Below are positions 25,162-34,621 of a stretch of 64,000 bases of DNA, piece after piece. The position numbers and the translations under genes are program-made. Position 1 is the first letter of the stretch. Every line of letters begins with the position of its first letter. A model generated the notes under the pieces. The model was not told where the DNA came from, ran no database searches, and saw only the letters and a list, made by a program, of their open reading frames with translations. Source of the stretch: SVEL01 sp964573715 (GTDB taxonomy: Bacteria > Bacillota > Clostridia > Lachnospirales > Lachnospiraceae); assembly GCA_964573715.1 (NCBI GenBank), contig CAZNKR010000002.1:1-64000 (forward strand). The letters run 5' to 3'.

Positions 25162-26169
25162 CTAAAATTTCCAAAATTTAGGTACAAACTCTTCTTCAAA
25201 TTTACTAACAGAATACTGATCAGACATGCCCGCGATATAATCACAAACAACCTTATCTGGTTTTTCATTTAAATCATATATTAAATGTAAAAATTCATCT
25301 GGCAGTTTCTCTATTTTATCAAGATACAACGTATAAAGTTCCATCAGCATTCTTCTTGCTTTGTATTCCTGTCCTTTAGCAACTGGATTTTTATATACAC
25401 TCTCAAACATAAAGCTTCGCAATCCCTGCATCGCATTCTCCATATGCTTGGACATAATTATTTCATTTAAATCCATACTATTAGATACAATATCACGAAT
25501 AAGTGTATCTAATCTTTTTTTTGTAGAATTTCCAAGTATATCTGTAAATTCTTTTGGTATATCTTCTTCAAATAAAATCTTGGCTCTTATAGCATCATCA
25601 ATATCATGATTTATGTATGCAATCTTATCTGACAATCTAACAACTTTGCCCTCTAATGTACCTGGATGCCCACTTGTTCTATGATTAACTATTCCATCTC
25701 TGACTTCTTTTGTTAGATTCAATCCTAAACCATCATTTTCTAATAGTTCTACTACTCTAACACTTTGTTCATAATGAGCAAATCCGTACTTACAAACTGC
25801 ATTTAATGCTCTTTCTCCAGCATGACCAAAAGGAGTATGCCCTAAATCATGACCTAATGCGATGGCTTCTGTTAAATCTTCATTTAACCTAAGTGACCTT
25901 GATATGCTCCTAGCAATCTGGGATACCTCAAGAGTATGGGTAAGTCTTGTTCTATAATGATCACCTTCAGGAGCTAAAAAAACCTGGGTTTTGTGTTTTA
26001 ATCGTCTAAACGCCTTTGAATGAAGGATTCTATCCCTATCTCTTTGATAAACAGTTCTCATATCACAAGGTTCTTCAAACCTGTCACGTCCTTTGCTATC
26101 TATACTATGTGCAGCAAATGGACTTAGTAAGTATTCTTCATTCTTTTCTATATTTTCACGAATATTCAT
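25162..26169 (-). CDS. dgt: Deoxyguanosinetriphosphate triphosphohydrolase-like HD protein
   Basis: A 335-residue HD-domain phosphohydrolase. It has HSKAFRRLKHKTQVF (about 51-65), RTRLTHTLEVSQIARSI, and the metal site in ALGHDLGHTPFGHAGE. These are the marks of the type-2 dGTPase-like family, which hydrolyses dNTPs to deoxynucleoside and triphosphate. ATG at 26169 is chosen over the TTG one codon earlier because it lies six bases after AGGAGG. Its position before dnaG suggests coupling of dNTP control to replication genes. Confidence 0.92.
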   Translation of the reverse strand: MNIRENIEKNEEYLLSPFAAHSIDSKGRDRFEEPCDMRTVYQRDRDRILHSKAFRRLKHKTQVFLAPEGDHYRTRLTHTLEVSQIARSISRSLRLNEDLTEAIALGHDLGHTPFGHAGERALNAVCKYGFAHYEQSVRVVELLENDGLGLNLTKEVRDGIVNHRTSGHPGTLEGKVVRLSDKIAYINHDIDDAIRAKILFEEDIPKEFTDILGNSTKKRLDTLIRDIVSNSMDLNEIIMSKHMENAMQGLRSFMFESVYKNPVAKGQEYKARRMLMELYTLYLDKIEKLPDEFLHLIYDLNEKPDKVVCDYIAGMSDQYSVSKFEEEFVPKFWKF

Positions 26170-26184
26170 CAAAACCCTCCTGCT

Positions 26185-26892
26185 TTACAACGTTTGTAAT
26201 GCAATCTCCATCATATTCGTAAATGAATTTTGACGTTCAATTGCAGAAGTAATCTCATCAGAAACAAAGGAATCCGATATTGTAAGTAAACAAGCGGCTT
26301 TTTTTCCTAATATTTTAGCATTATGAAATAATGCAAAGCTTTCCATCTCCACGCATAAGCATCCTAAATCATCACGAAGTTTATTGAAATATGTTCCATC
26401 TCCTTGTCTGTAAAAAACATCTGACGAATGAATCATACCTTCTTTAACAGTGATATTTAGTGAGTTTGCCGCAGCTTTTATCTTTTGGTTTAAATCAAGT
26501 GATGGGTAAGTAATATTATCAGTTAATCCACTTTGTGTTTTAGCAAAAGATGATTCTGAATAAGCGGCTGTTGCTAGTACTACATCATAAATCTTAAGCT
26601 CCTTTGTATAAGAACCGGCACTACCTATTCTAATAATATTATCTACATCATACATACTAAAAAGTTCATATGAATATATACCAATAGAAGGCATACCCAT
26701 TCCCGAACTCATAACGGATACTTTTTTGCCTTTGTATGTTCCTGTATAGCCTAAATTGTTACGAACATCATTAAATAACACAGGATTGTCTAAATATGTG
26801 TCAGCTATCATCTTTGCTCTTAATGGGTCACCTGGCATCAATACAGTTTTTGCAATATCACCTATATTGGCATTATTATGTGGTGTTGACAT
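26185..26892 (-). CDS. deoD: Purine nucleoside phosphorylase, DeoD type
   Basis: A 235-residue hexameric-type phosphorylase that splits purine (deoxy)nucleosides into base and (deoxy)ribose 1-phosphate. Visible are MSTPHNNANIGD at the start, VLMPGDPLRAK (about 17-27), SSGMGMPSIGIYSYEL with the phosphate and ribose site, the CVEMESFALF segment and the catalytic Asp in LLTISDSF. The ATG follows GGGAGG. Its predicted promoter lies inside the 3' end of the upstream ABC gene, and a perfect 22-bp palindrome lies in the leader. Confidence 0.95.
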   Translation of the reverse strand: MSTPHNNANIGDIAKTVLMPGDPLRAKMIADTYLDNPVLFNDVRNNLGYTGTYKGKKVSVMSSGMGMPSIGIYSYELFSMYDVDNIIRIGSAGSYTKELKIYDVVLATAAYSESSFAKTQSGLTDNITYPSLDLNQKIKAAANSLNITVKEGMIHSSDVFYRQGDGTYFNKLRDDLGCLCVEMESFALFHNAKILGKKAACLLTISDSFVSDEITSAIERQNSFTNMMEIALQTL

Positions 26893-26913
26893 ATAGTACC
26901 TCCCTTATGCTTT

Positions 26914-26935
26914 GTCTAAATAAATTTATTTAGAC
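26914..26935. promoter_or_regulatory. Perfect 22-bp palindrome in the deoD leader
   Basis: GTCTAAATAAA followed by its exact reverse complement TTTATTTAGAC, between the predicted promoter and the deoD ribosome site. It could be an operator for a dimeric repressor or form a weak hairpin in RNA. It lacks a following T run, so a terminator is less likely. Confidence 0.6.
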
Positions 26936-26957
26936 ATTTACGAAAAAACTACGTTAC

Positions 26958-26986
26958 ATTATATCATATTTTTTTCTACATCGCAA
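26958..26986 (-). promoter_or_regulatory. Predicted deoD promoter overlapping the end of the ABC exporter gene
   Basis: TTGCGA (26986-26981), a 17-base spacer and TATAAT (26963-26958) on the minus strand. The -35 element lies in the last codons of the upstream gene. Confidence 0.6.
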
Positions 26987-28709
26987 ACTGACTATTGTAA
27001 AGTTTAGCATAAAAACCATCTTTTTCTAATAATTCCTCATGGTTTCCTTGCTCAATTATATTTCCATCCTTCATAACGAGGATAACATCTGCCTCACGTA
27101 TTGTTGAAAGTCTATGAGCAACAATGAAGCTTGTTCTTCCCTTCATTAAGGCATTAAATGCTTCTTGTATTTTCATTTCAGTTCTTGTATCAACAACTGA
27201 TGTGGCTTCATCTAAAATAAGCATAGGAGGCTTAATAAGCATAACCCTTGCTATACATAAAAGCTGCTTTTGTCCTTGAGATAATCTTCCACCATCTTCT
27301 CCAATATATGTGTCATATCCATTTTCTAATCTTCTAATAAAACCATGAGCATGTGATGCTTTTGCTGCTGCAATTACCTCTTCCATTGTTGCATCTTCTT
27401 TACCCATCATAAGGTTTTCCTTTATAGTTCCAGCTTTAAGCCATGTTTCCTGCAAAACCATACCATAAGCACCACGAAGAGAATTTCTTGTAATATCCTT
27501 TACATTGTGACCGGATATTTTAATTTCTCCGCTTGTCACATCATAAAATCTCATTAACAGATTAATTAAGGTTGTTTTTCCACATCCAGTTGGTCCAACA
27601 ATAGCTATTCTCTGTCCAGGCTTTACCTTTAGATTGAAATTTTCAATCAACTTAACTGATGGAACATAAGAAAAACTTACATTATTAATTTCAACAGTTT
27701 GATCTATATCACTTTCCTGCAAAACTGTGGTTTCTTCAGCTACTTCAGGTTCTTCTTCAATAAGTTCAAAAACTCTACCTGCACAAGCAATAGCATTTTG
27801 CAGTTCAGTAATTACACTTGATATTTCATTAAATGGCTTTGTATATTGATTAGCATAACTTAAAAAGCTTGATAATTGTCCAACTGTAATAAGTCCTCTA
27901 ATTGCAAAAAATGCTCCTAAAATTCCTACACCGGAATAAACTAATCCGTTTATAAATCTTGTTGATGGATTTGTCGTTGATGAGTAAAATATTGCTTTTA
28001 ATGAAACCTTTTGTAGCTTATTATTTACATCATTAAACTTTTGTTCAACATCTTCCTCTTTGCTGTATGCCTTTACAACCTTTTGATTTCCAATCATTTC
28101 ATCAATAATAACTGTCTGTTCACCACGAATTTCTGATTGAGCCTTAAAAAGCTTATATGTCTTTTTGGCGATAAAATTAGCTACTATCAATGATACTGGA
28201 GTAATACATACAACTAAAATTGTTATTCTAAAGTCAATATATAACATAAACAATAACGTTCCGATTATTGTTATTACACCTGAAAATGCCTGAGTAAATC
28301 CCATAAGAAGTCCATCAGCAAATTGATCCACGTCCGTAATTACACGGCTGACTATATCTCCATACTGATGAGTATCAATATATGATAACGGTAATCTCTC
28401 AAGCTTAATAAACGCTTCATTTCTTATATCTCTTACTACATTATATGTAATTTTATTATTACAAATATTCATAAGCCATTGTAAAACGGCAGTAAGCAGT
28501 ATAACAATTACAATTTTTATCGCTATAAGCTTTAATTCTTCAAAATTAACATTTCCTTTTGAAACAATACAATCAATTCCTTGTCCTATTAATATAGGAA
28601 CATAAAGTGTCAATGCAACAGTTAATGCTGCAAAAATAAGAGACAAAAGGCTTAGAAATGAATAATGCTTAATATATTTGAGTACTTTTTTTATTGTGTT
28701 CTTTTGCAT
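26976..28709 (-). CDS. Heterodimeric ABC exporter, subunit with canonical Walker B glutamate
   Basis: 577 residues from the ATG at 28709, six bases after AAGGAGG; a longer frame upstream lies inside the partner gene. Six membrane helices (about 15-300) form the exporter domain. The nucleotide-binding domain has Walker A GPTGCGKT, a weakened signature LSQGQ, Walker B LILDE with the catalytic Glu, and VAHRLST. It should pair with the product of the gene just upstream to form a multidrug-type exporter. The substrate cannot be told from sequence. Confidence 0.9.
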   Translation of the reverse strand: MQKNTIKKVLKYIKHYSFLSLLSLIFAALTVALTLYVPILIGQGIDCIVSKGNVNFEELKLIAIKIVIVILLTAVLQWLMNICNNKITYNVVRDIRNEAFIKLERLPLSYIDTHQYGDIVSRVITDVDQFADGLLMGFTQAFSGVITIIGTLLFMLYIDFRITILVVCITPVSLIVANFIAKKTYKLFKAQSEIRGEQTVIIDEMIGNQKVVKAYSKEEDVEQKFNDVNNKLQKVSLKAIFYSSTTNPSTRFINGLVYSGVGILGAFFAIRGLITVGQLSSFLSYANQYTKPFNEISSVITELQNAIACAGRVFELIEEEPEVAEETTVLQESDIDQTVEINNVSFSYVPSVKLIENFNLKVKPGQRIAIVGPTGCGKTTLINLLMRFYDVTSGEIKISGHNVKDITRNSLRGAYGMVLQETWLKAGTIKENLMMGKEDATMEEVIAAAKASHAHGFIRRLENGYDTYIGEDGGRLSQGQKQLLCIARVMLIKPPMLILDEATSVVDTRTEMKIQEAFNALMKGRTSFIVAHRLSTIREADVILVMKDGNIIEQGNHEELLEKDGFYAKLYNSQFAM

Positions 28710-28710
28710 T

Positions 28711-30447
28711 TTAAGCCTCCTTAACCTTGAATTGAGATTCATAAATTTCTCTATAAACATTACAGTTTTCAAGAAGACTCTCATGTTTTCCAATGCCTAC
28801 AACTAATCCATCATCTAAAACTATAATTTGGTCTGCATACATAATAGAAGCTGCCCTTTGTGATACTATAAATACTGTTGGTTTATAATCTAAATTTCTT
28901 ATAGCCTTTCGTAAGGCAGCATCTGTAGCAAAATCCAATGCAGAAGCACTATCATCCAAAATAAGGATTTCTGGATTTCTAATAATTGCCCTAGCTATAG
29001 TCAATCTTTGCTTTTGTCCTCCAGAAAGATTTTTACCTCCCTGTGCTATCATTTCATCAAGTTTACCTTCTTTTTTCATAACAACATCTGTTGCTTGAGC
29101 AACCTCTAATGCTTCCATTATTTCCTTATCAGTAGCATCCTTTTTACCCCACAAAATATTTTCTCTAATTGTACCCTTAAATAAAACAGCTTTTTGTAAA
29201 ACTATTCCCACCTTGTTTCGAAGTTCATTCTTCTTATAATTTTTGACATTAATACCATTTACATATATATTTCCTAAAGTTGCATCATAAAATCTAGGAA
29301 TCATATTAACTAATGAAGATTTACCAGAACCTGTACCACCAATAATACCTATTGTTTCACCCTTTTTAACCTTAAAGTTTATATTTTCTAAAGCTTCATC
29401 ACTTCCATCTGCATACTTTAAGCTTACATTATCAAAGGCAACTGAATAATCCTTAAAATCTTCAAAATTTGAATCTTCTATTGTTTCTTCAACTTCACAA
29501 TGACTATTTTCATGTTCAAATATACTAGCTACACGATTTCCACTTGCTATGGCCTTAGTTACAAGGATTATTAAATTTGCAAGTTTAATCAATTCAACTA
29601 AAATCTGAGACATATAATTTACCAGGGCAACAACAGCTCCCTGAGAAATAATACCATTATCAACTCTAATTGCTCCTGAATATAAAAGTCCAACTATACC
29701 AGCATTTACAATAACATAGGTAATTGGATTCATAAGTCCGGAAATCTTTGCAGTCTTTTTTTGCATTGATGTTAAAAACTCATTACTATCTACATATTTC
29801 TCAATTTCACTCTCTTCCTTACCAAAAGCTCTTATTACTCTTGCTCCAGTAAGATTTTCCCTGGTCTTTAATAACACATTATCTAATCCAGTTTGTACTT
29901 TTTTGAACATAGGGATTGTTACACCCATAATCGTAAATACAACTATACATAGTAATGGAATAATTATGACAAATATTAATGCAGCCTTTACATCCACCGT
30001 AAAAGCCATAATCATTGCACCAATAACTATAAATGGTGAACGTAAAAACAATCTAAGAACCATATTCACACCATTTTGTAACTGATTAACATCAGAGGTT
30101 AGTCTTGTAATCAATGTGGAAGTTCCAAGCTTGTCTATTTCTGTAAAAGATAATCCCTGAATATGTTTAAACAATGCAGACTTTAGCTCTGTAGAAAAGC
30201 CTACAGCAGCCTTAGCAGAAAAGTACTGAGCAGTTATTGAACATATAAGTCCTATAACTCCTAGCCCAACCATTAATAATCCCATATAAATTATATGGGA
30301 TTTATCATTTTGACCAATTCCTTTATCAATAATTGATGCCATAACTAATGGAACTATAAGTTCAAATGTTGCCTCTAACAGCTTAAAAAGAGGGGCTAAT
30401 ACTGTCTCTTTTTTATAATTTTTCAAATATATAAGTAACTTTTTCAT
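28711..30447 (-). CDS. Heterodimeric ABC exporter, subunit with degenerate catalytic residue
   Basis: A 578-residue half-transporter with six membrane helices (about 15-300) and a nucleotide-binding domain carrying Walker A GGTGSGKS, a perfect signature LSGGQKQR and Walker B LILDD, in which Asp replaces the catalytic Glu. The partner protein has the reverse pattern (weak signature, intact Glu), so together they form one competent and one degenerate ATP site, as in BmrCD and TM287/288. The ATG follows AAAGGAAATTAAA. Its stop codon overlaps the ribosome site of the partner gene. Confidence 0.9.
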   Translation of the reverse strand: MKKLLIYLKNYKKETVLAPLFKLLEATFELIVPLVMASIIDKGIGQNDKSHIIYMGLLMVGLGVIGLICSITAQYFSAKAAVGFSTELKSALFKHIQGLSFTEIDKLGTSTLITRLTSDVNQLQNGVNMVLRLFLRSPFIVIGAMIMAFTVDVKAALIFVIIIPLLCIVVFTIMGVTIPMFKKVQTGLDNVLLKTRENLTGARVIRAFGKEESEIEKYVDSNEFLTSMQKKTAKISGLMNPITYVIVNAGIVGLLYSGAIRVDNGIISQGAVVALVNYMSQILVELIKLANLIILVTKAIASGNRVASIFEHENSHCEVEETIEDSNFEDFKDYSVAFDNVSLKYADGSDEALENINFKVKKGETIGIIGGTGSGKSSLVNMIPRFYDATLGNIYVNGINVKNYKKNELRNKVGIVLQKAVLFKGTIRENILWGKKDATDKEIMEALEVAQATDVVMKKEGKLDEMIAQGGKNLSGGQKQRLTIARAIIRNPEILILDDSASALDFATDAALRKAIRNLDYKPTVFIVSQRAASIMYADQIIVLDDGLVVGIGKHESLLENCNVYREIYESQFKVKEA

Positions 30448-30490
30448 TTTAATTTCCTTTATTTTTTGTATTTAATAACAGGCTTTTGCA

Positions 30491-32389
30491 TTATTTTTTA
30501 TATACAACAACGCTCTTTTTTGGAATTATTTTTGTATTATTTACATCCCCAAGAATATTATTCTTACATTCAAGCATTGTAGCATCCACATCACTTGTAT
30601 TTGGATTATAAATAACAATATAATTGTCATTAACTATATAGGAAACTACATTTTTTTTTGCACCTTTTATTTCAAAAAATTCAAGTTTAGTATTGCCATC
30701 TACATTAGAAAATTCTGGACAAGCTTTACGTAATCTTATTAAGCTCTTGTAATATTCTATAACATCTCTATTTTTATATGCTCTAGTCCAATCAAGCTTA
30801 TTAATATCTATTGGTGAATTATAGCTGTCTCCAACACCATATTTTGTTCTAAGGAATTCCTCACCAGCCTGGAAGAATGCCATTCCTGGGGAACTAAATA
30901 CTATTGCTGCAGCCATTTTATTCATTTTAACAAGACTCTCATTTCTGTCAAATAAATGTTCTTTATCCTCTAAATCAACAATATCAGTAGAAAAAATAAG
31001 TTTATCATAAAGAGTGAAATTATCATGGGCTGAAACATAGCTAACCCTATTTTTAAGTGTTAATGACTTTTTAATATCCTCTGTAAAATCAATACTCTTG
31101 TCATCCTTTGAATTAATATAAGCCGGTTCATCTTTTTCAAATACACTTCCTTTAATGGCATCGCGTATTGTATCACTAAAAATGCTTATTCCATCTGCTA
31201 AATATTTTTCATTGGCAGTAGTTGCAGGAATATATCCTTCCTTCATTGCTGATGGTCCAGCAAGCCAAGGCTCACCATACATAATAATTTCTTTGCCGTC
31301 AGGTAATTCATCTAGAGCTTTTCTAATTTCATTCATAGTCTCTGTGTCATGCAGACCCATTAAATCAAATCTAAATCCATCGATATGATATTCCTTTGCC
31401 CAAAACTTCAATGAATCTATCATGAATTTTCGGTACATTTCATGCTCTGAACAGGTTTCATTGCCACAAGCAGAACCATTTGAAAATGAACCATCTTCAT
31501 TTAATCTATAGTAATAGTAAGGCACCGTTTTTTGAAAACTTGTATCTGTATTATATGTGTGATTATATACAACATCTAATACGACTCCAATACCTTCATC
31601 ATGAAGTGCTTTTATCATTTCCTTATATTCTTTAATTCTAACCCTTCCATCGAAAGGATTTGTTGAATAAGAGCCCTCTGGAACATTATAATTCATAGGA
31701 TCATATCCCCAGTTAAAGCTATCATCATTTTTAGACTCATCAATAGATCCAAAATCATTAGAAGGTAGAAGATGAACATATGTAACGCCTAAGTCTTTAA
31801 GGTAATTAACACATGTTGGAAATTTTGTAGACTCATCTCCATCAAAATAGGTATTCTTACATGTAAATGCAAGATACTTGCCTTGATATTTTTCCTCAAT
31901 TCCAGAATGTTTATCTGAAGAAAAATCCTTTATATGCAGTTCATAAATAATGGCATCTGATTTTTTGATTTTTGGTTTTTTATCTTTATCCCAATCAATA
32001 GGATTAGTCTCAGCAAAATCAACAATCATAGACCTGTTTCCATTAACACCACATGCGTTTGTATATACGTCAACAGTTTCTTTTGTTGTTCCATCAACTG
32101 TCACATTATATGTGTAATACTTGTTTTTAATATCCCCTAATTCCTTTGCATCAAAAACAAATACACCCTTTTCCTTTCTTTCTAAAGAATAAGTTCCCTC
32201 ATGAACTCCTCCTTCCATCTCACTACCTGCTGAATATAGATTAACACTTACTTCACTTGCAGTTGGTGCCCAAACTTTAAATATACTACCATCTTTGTTA
32301 TATGTGACTCCAAGATCATTTCCGTCATAAATATACTGTTTTTTAAATTCCTCTGAAATAAAATATTTTTTAAGTTCTGCAGCTGTCAT
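30491..32389 (-). CDS. pulA: Type I pullulanase
   Basis: A 632-residue cytoplasmic GH13 enzyme that cleaves alpha-1,6 branches in pullulan, starch or glycogen fragments. An N-terminal CBM48-like domain (about 15-115) precedes the barrel. The pullulanase hallmark appears as FNWGYDP (about 226-232). The four GH13 regions are visible as DVVYNHTYN, DGFRFDLMG with the nucleophile, IMYGEPWLAG with the acid/base Glu, and VSAHDNFTL. No signal peptide is present. It lies 12 bases after the debranching-enzyme gene. The ATG follows GGAGG by four bases. Confidence 0.93.
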   Translation of the reverse strand: MTAAELKKYFISEEFKKQYIYDGNDLGVTYNKDGSIFKVWAPTASEVSVNLYSAGSEMEGGVHEGTYSLERKEKGVFVFDAKELGDIKNKYYTYNVTVDGTTKETVDVYTNACGVNGNRSMIVDFAETNPIDWDKDKKPKIKKSDAIIYELHIKDFSSDKHSGIEEKYQGKYLAFTCKNTYFDGDESTKFPTCVNYLKDLGVTYVHLLPSNDFGSIDESKNDDSFNWGYDPMNYNVPEGSYSTNPFDGRVRIKEYKEMIKALHDEGIGVVLDVVYNHTYNTDTSFQKTVPYYYYRLNEDGSFSNGSACGNETCSEHEMYRKFMIDSLKFWAKEYHIDGFRFDLMGLHDTETMNEIRKALDELPDGKEIIMYGEPWLAGPSAMKEGYIPATTANEKYLADGISIFSDTIRDAIKGSVFEKDEPAYINSKDDKSIDFTEDIKKSLTLKNRVSYVSAHDNFTLYDKLIFSTDIVDLEDKEHLFDRNESLVKMNKMAAAIVFSSPGMAFFQAGEEFLRTKYGVGDSYNSPIDINKLDWTRAYKNRDVIEYYKSLIRLRKACPEFSNVDGNTKLEFFEIKGAKKNVVSYIVNDNYIVIYNPNTSDVDATMLECKNNILGDVNNTKIIPKKSVVVYKK

Positions 32390-32401
32390 AAAACCTCCAT
32401 A

Positions 32402-34483
32402 CTAGTATAATTTTTCTATAACTTCATACACTCTAAGCAGTTCACCTACACTCCATGCCTGTGCAAAACAGCCCTTAGAATCATGTGGATTCAAACCATC
32501 ATAAATTTCTGCTATATGTCCAACACAGCCTTCACGCAATCCTGCTTCTAGTCCGTTTAATTCCATCTTTACTACTCTTTTAGCAAATTCTTTGTCCTTT
32601 GCCCATCTAAGATAAGCTAGATAATATGCACCCAATGGAAATCCCCAAACTGTGCCTTGGTGATATGCCATATCTCTATCAAAATGCTTTCCACCATAAT
32701 TAGGTTTAAAGCTTTCATCCATTGGAGATAAGCTTCTAAGTCCTAATGGAGTGTATAATTCTTCAAATACTTTAGTAATTACCTTTTGTGCCATATTTTC
32801 ATCTAACATTGAAAATGGCATTGAAGCCGCCCAAATTTGATTACATCGAATCTGTGTATCATTTTTTGTGCCTGAATATAAGTCATTAAGGCATTGATTG
32901 TCCTCATTCCAAAAACTCTTTATAAAGCTTTCCTTTACCTTCATCGCTAATGTTATACTTGCAACCTTTCTACCTTCAAGCATAACCTCTGCCTTTCTAT
33001 CATCGAGCATTTTTGCAAAAGAATCCATTACCATAAGTGCATTATACCAATATGCATTTATTTCTACTGGCTTACCGTGTCTTGGTGTTGGAAGAATATC
33101 ACCAAATCTAACATCCATCCATGTTACCTGGTCTAACCCACCACCTGCTTTTATAAGTCCATCTGTATCCATTTTAATATTAAAATCTGTACCAGCAATA
33201 TACCAATTAATAATATCTTCTATTACGGGGTATGCTTCCTTTACAAACTCTGCATCTAAGGATGCATTGTAATATGAATATACTGCATTAATATATAATA
33301 ATGCTGCATCTACTGTGTTATATAAAGGATCATTTTTGCCTTCTGGAAATAAATTAGGCATAAGGCCTTTATTGCAATACTTCATAAAGGTTCTAAGAAT
33401 ACTCTTTGCATCATCAAATTGTCTTGTAGAAATACTACATCCAAAAAGAGAAATCATAGTATCTCTACCCCAATCTTCAAAAAAAGGAAATCCAGCAAGA
33501 ATTGATTTTCCCTTAGTTGATTCTCTGTAAGTTACATAATCATTTGCTGCAAGCACAAGGGAATTTGCATACTCGTCCTTAAGTCCTGCAATTTTTATTA
33601 ATTGTTCTTTTCGTGCAATTTCTTCTAAAATAAGAGTATCGATATCATATTTTTCAACATCTGCTTCTGTTAATTTGCTATCTTTTATACTTTGACATTC
33701 ACAATTATAAATTAGACTATGATTTCCACTACCATTAAAAATAATGTCATGGTTTTTAGCAACTAATCCTAAACCAAATCTTCCATCCTTTGCATCATTA
33801 TCAAAATATAAATCTTCTATATACTCTGTTTCATAAGAAACAACATCTCCATCGGTAGCAAAAACAACGGAAATACCATTGCTTTGTATTGTTCCTGTAA
33901 CATTCTTTAGAACACTTTTATTTGAATTGTTTTCATTTATTGCATTGGTGGTACATAAATTATTTTTATCGTTTTTAATTGATATTGAAAATTTTGTCTG
34001 ATTAGATAATTTACTTCCCTTTCCAATAAACTGGAGCCAAGGCGTAACCTTTAATTGAACCTTCTTTGTACCATGATTAATTATTTCATATTTGATACCA
34101 AGGGTATTTTCCTCATGTTTCATAACAATAGTCTTAATAACTTCAACACCCGAAACAACATAATGATATACAGGTAAATATTCAAATGTAAATGAATTCA
34201 AATATTTATTACCTGTTTCATTACTACTCTTTGTTACGTATCTTGATGCAGACAATACATATTCCAATTCATCAATAATTAACACATCATATGTGTTTTC
34301 TATAATTTGAAATCTTTTATTTGGAGCTGTTTTGGCCGCCATAAATAGTGTATGATCACATCTACTATTATTTCCTGCTATAGTAAGTGAGGAAAACCCA
34401 CCAAGACCATTTGTAAGTAAATAGCAATTTTCCTCGGCTCTTTCTATATCGTATAAATCATTTTTTCCAAAAATATACTTCAT
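32402..34483 (-). CDS. Amylo-alpha-1,6-glucosidase (glycogen debranching enzyme, GH133-like)
   Basis: 693 residues from the ATG at 34483, which follows GGAAAGGAAATAAAT; an ATG 33 bases upstream has no ribosome site. The N-terminal domain has CYLLTNGLGGFSSLT and RCDHTLFMA. The C-terminal alpha-helical barrel has GFPFFEDWGRDTMISLFG, AGGGLDQVTWMD and YHQGTVWGFPLGAYY, the acidic catalytic motifs of bacterial GDE_C enzymes. It removes alpha-1,6-linked glucose or branch stubs left by phosphorylase. It is co-oriented with and close to pulA. Confidence 0.92.
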   Translation of the reverse strand: MKYIFGKNDLYDIERAEENCYLLTNGLGGFSSLTIAGNNSRCDHTLFMAAKTAPNKRFQIIENTYDVLIIDELEYVLSASRYVTKSSNETGNKYLNSFTFEYLPVYHYVVSGVEVIKTIVMKHEENTLGIKYEIINHGTKKVQLKVTPWLQFIGKGSKLSNQTKFSISIKNDKNNLCTTNAINENNSNKSVLKNVTGTIQSNGISVVFATDGDVVSYETEYIEDLYFDNDAKDGRFGLGLVAKNHDIIFNGSGNHSLIYNCECQSIKDSKLTEADVEKYDIDTLILEEIARKEQLIKIAGLKDEYANSLVLAANDYVTYRESTKGKSILAGFPFFEDWGRDTMISLFGCSISTRQFDDAKSILRTFMKYCNKGLMPNLFPEGKNDPLYNTVDAALLYINAVYSYYNASLDAEFVKEAYPVIEDIINWYIAGTDFNIKMDTDGLIKAGGGLDQVTWMDVRFGDILPTPRHGKPVEINAYWYNALMVMDSFAKMLDDRKAEVMLEGRKVASITLAMKVKESFIKSFWNEDNQCLNDLYSGTKNDTQIRCNQIWAASMPFSMLDENMAQKVITKVFEELYTPLGLRSLSPMDESFKPNYGGKHFDRDMAYHQGTVWGFPLGAYYLAYLRWAKDKEFAKRVVKMELNGLEAGLREGCVGHIAEIYDGLNPHDSKGCFAQAWSVGELLRVYEVIEKLY

Positions 34484-34578
34484 ATTTATTTCCTTTCCAA
34501 AAAAATCAATACTCATATTCTACTTCTTTTTTAGCTATAAGACAACTAAATACATATAAAAAAGAGCAAAATAAGAGC

Positions 34579-34615
34579 AAAAAAGACCTTTAACATCAAA
34601 CTGATGTTAAAGGTC
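34579..34615 (-). terminator. Intrinsic terminator after the amylase lipoprotein gene
   Basis: A perfect 13-bp stem (arms 34585-34597 and 34603-34615, reading GACCTTTAACATC) closes a five-base loop and is followed by six T on the minus strand. It starts seven bases after the amylase stop codon. Confidence 0.9.
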
Positions 34616-34621
34616 AAAATT

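Noticed and set aside
25146..25268. N-terminal extension of dnaG by 41 codons
   Set aside because: It overlaps the end of dgt, and family alignment starts at the ATG at 25145.
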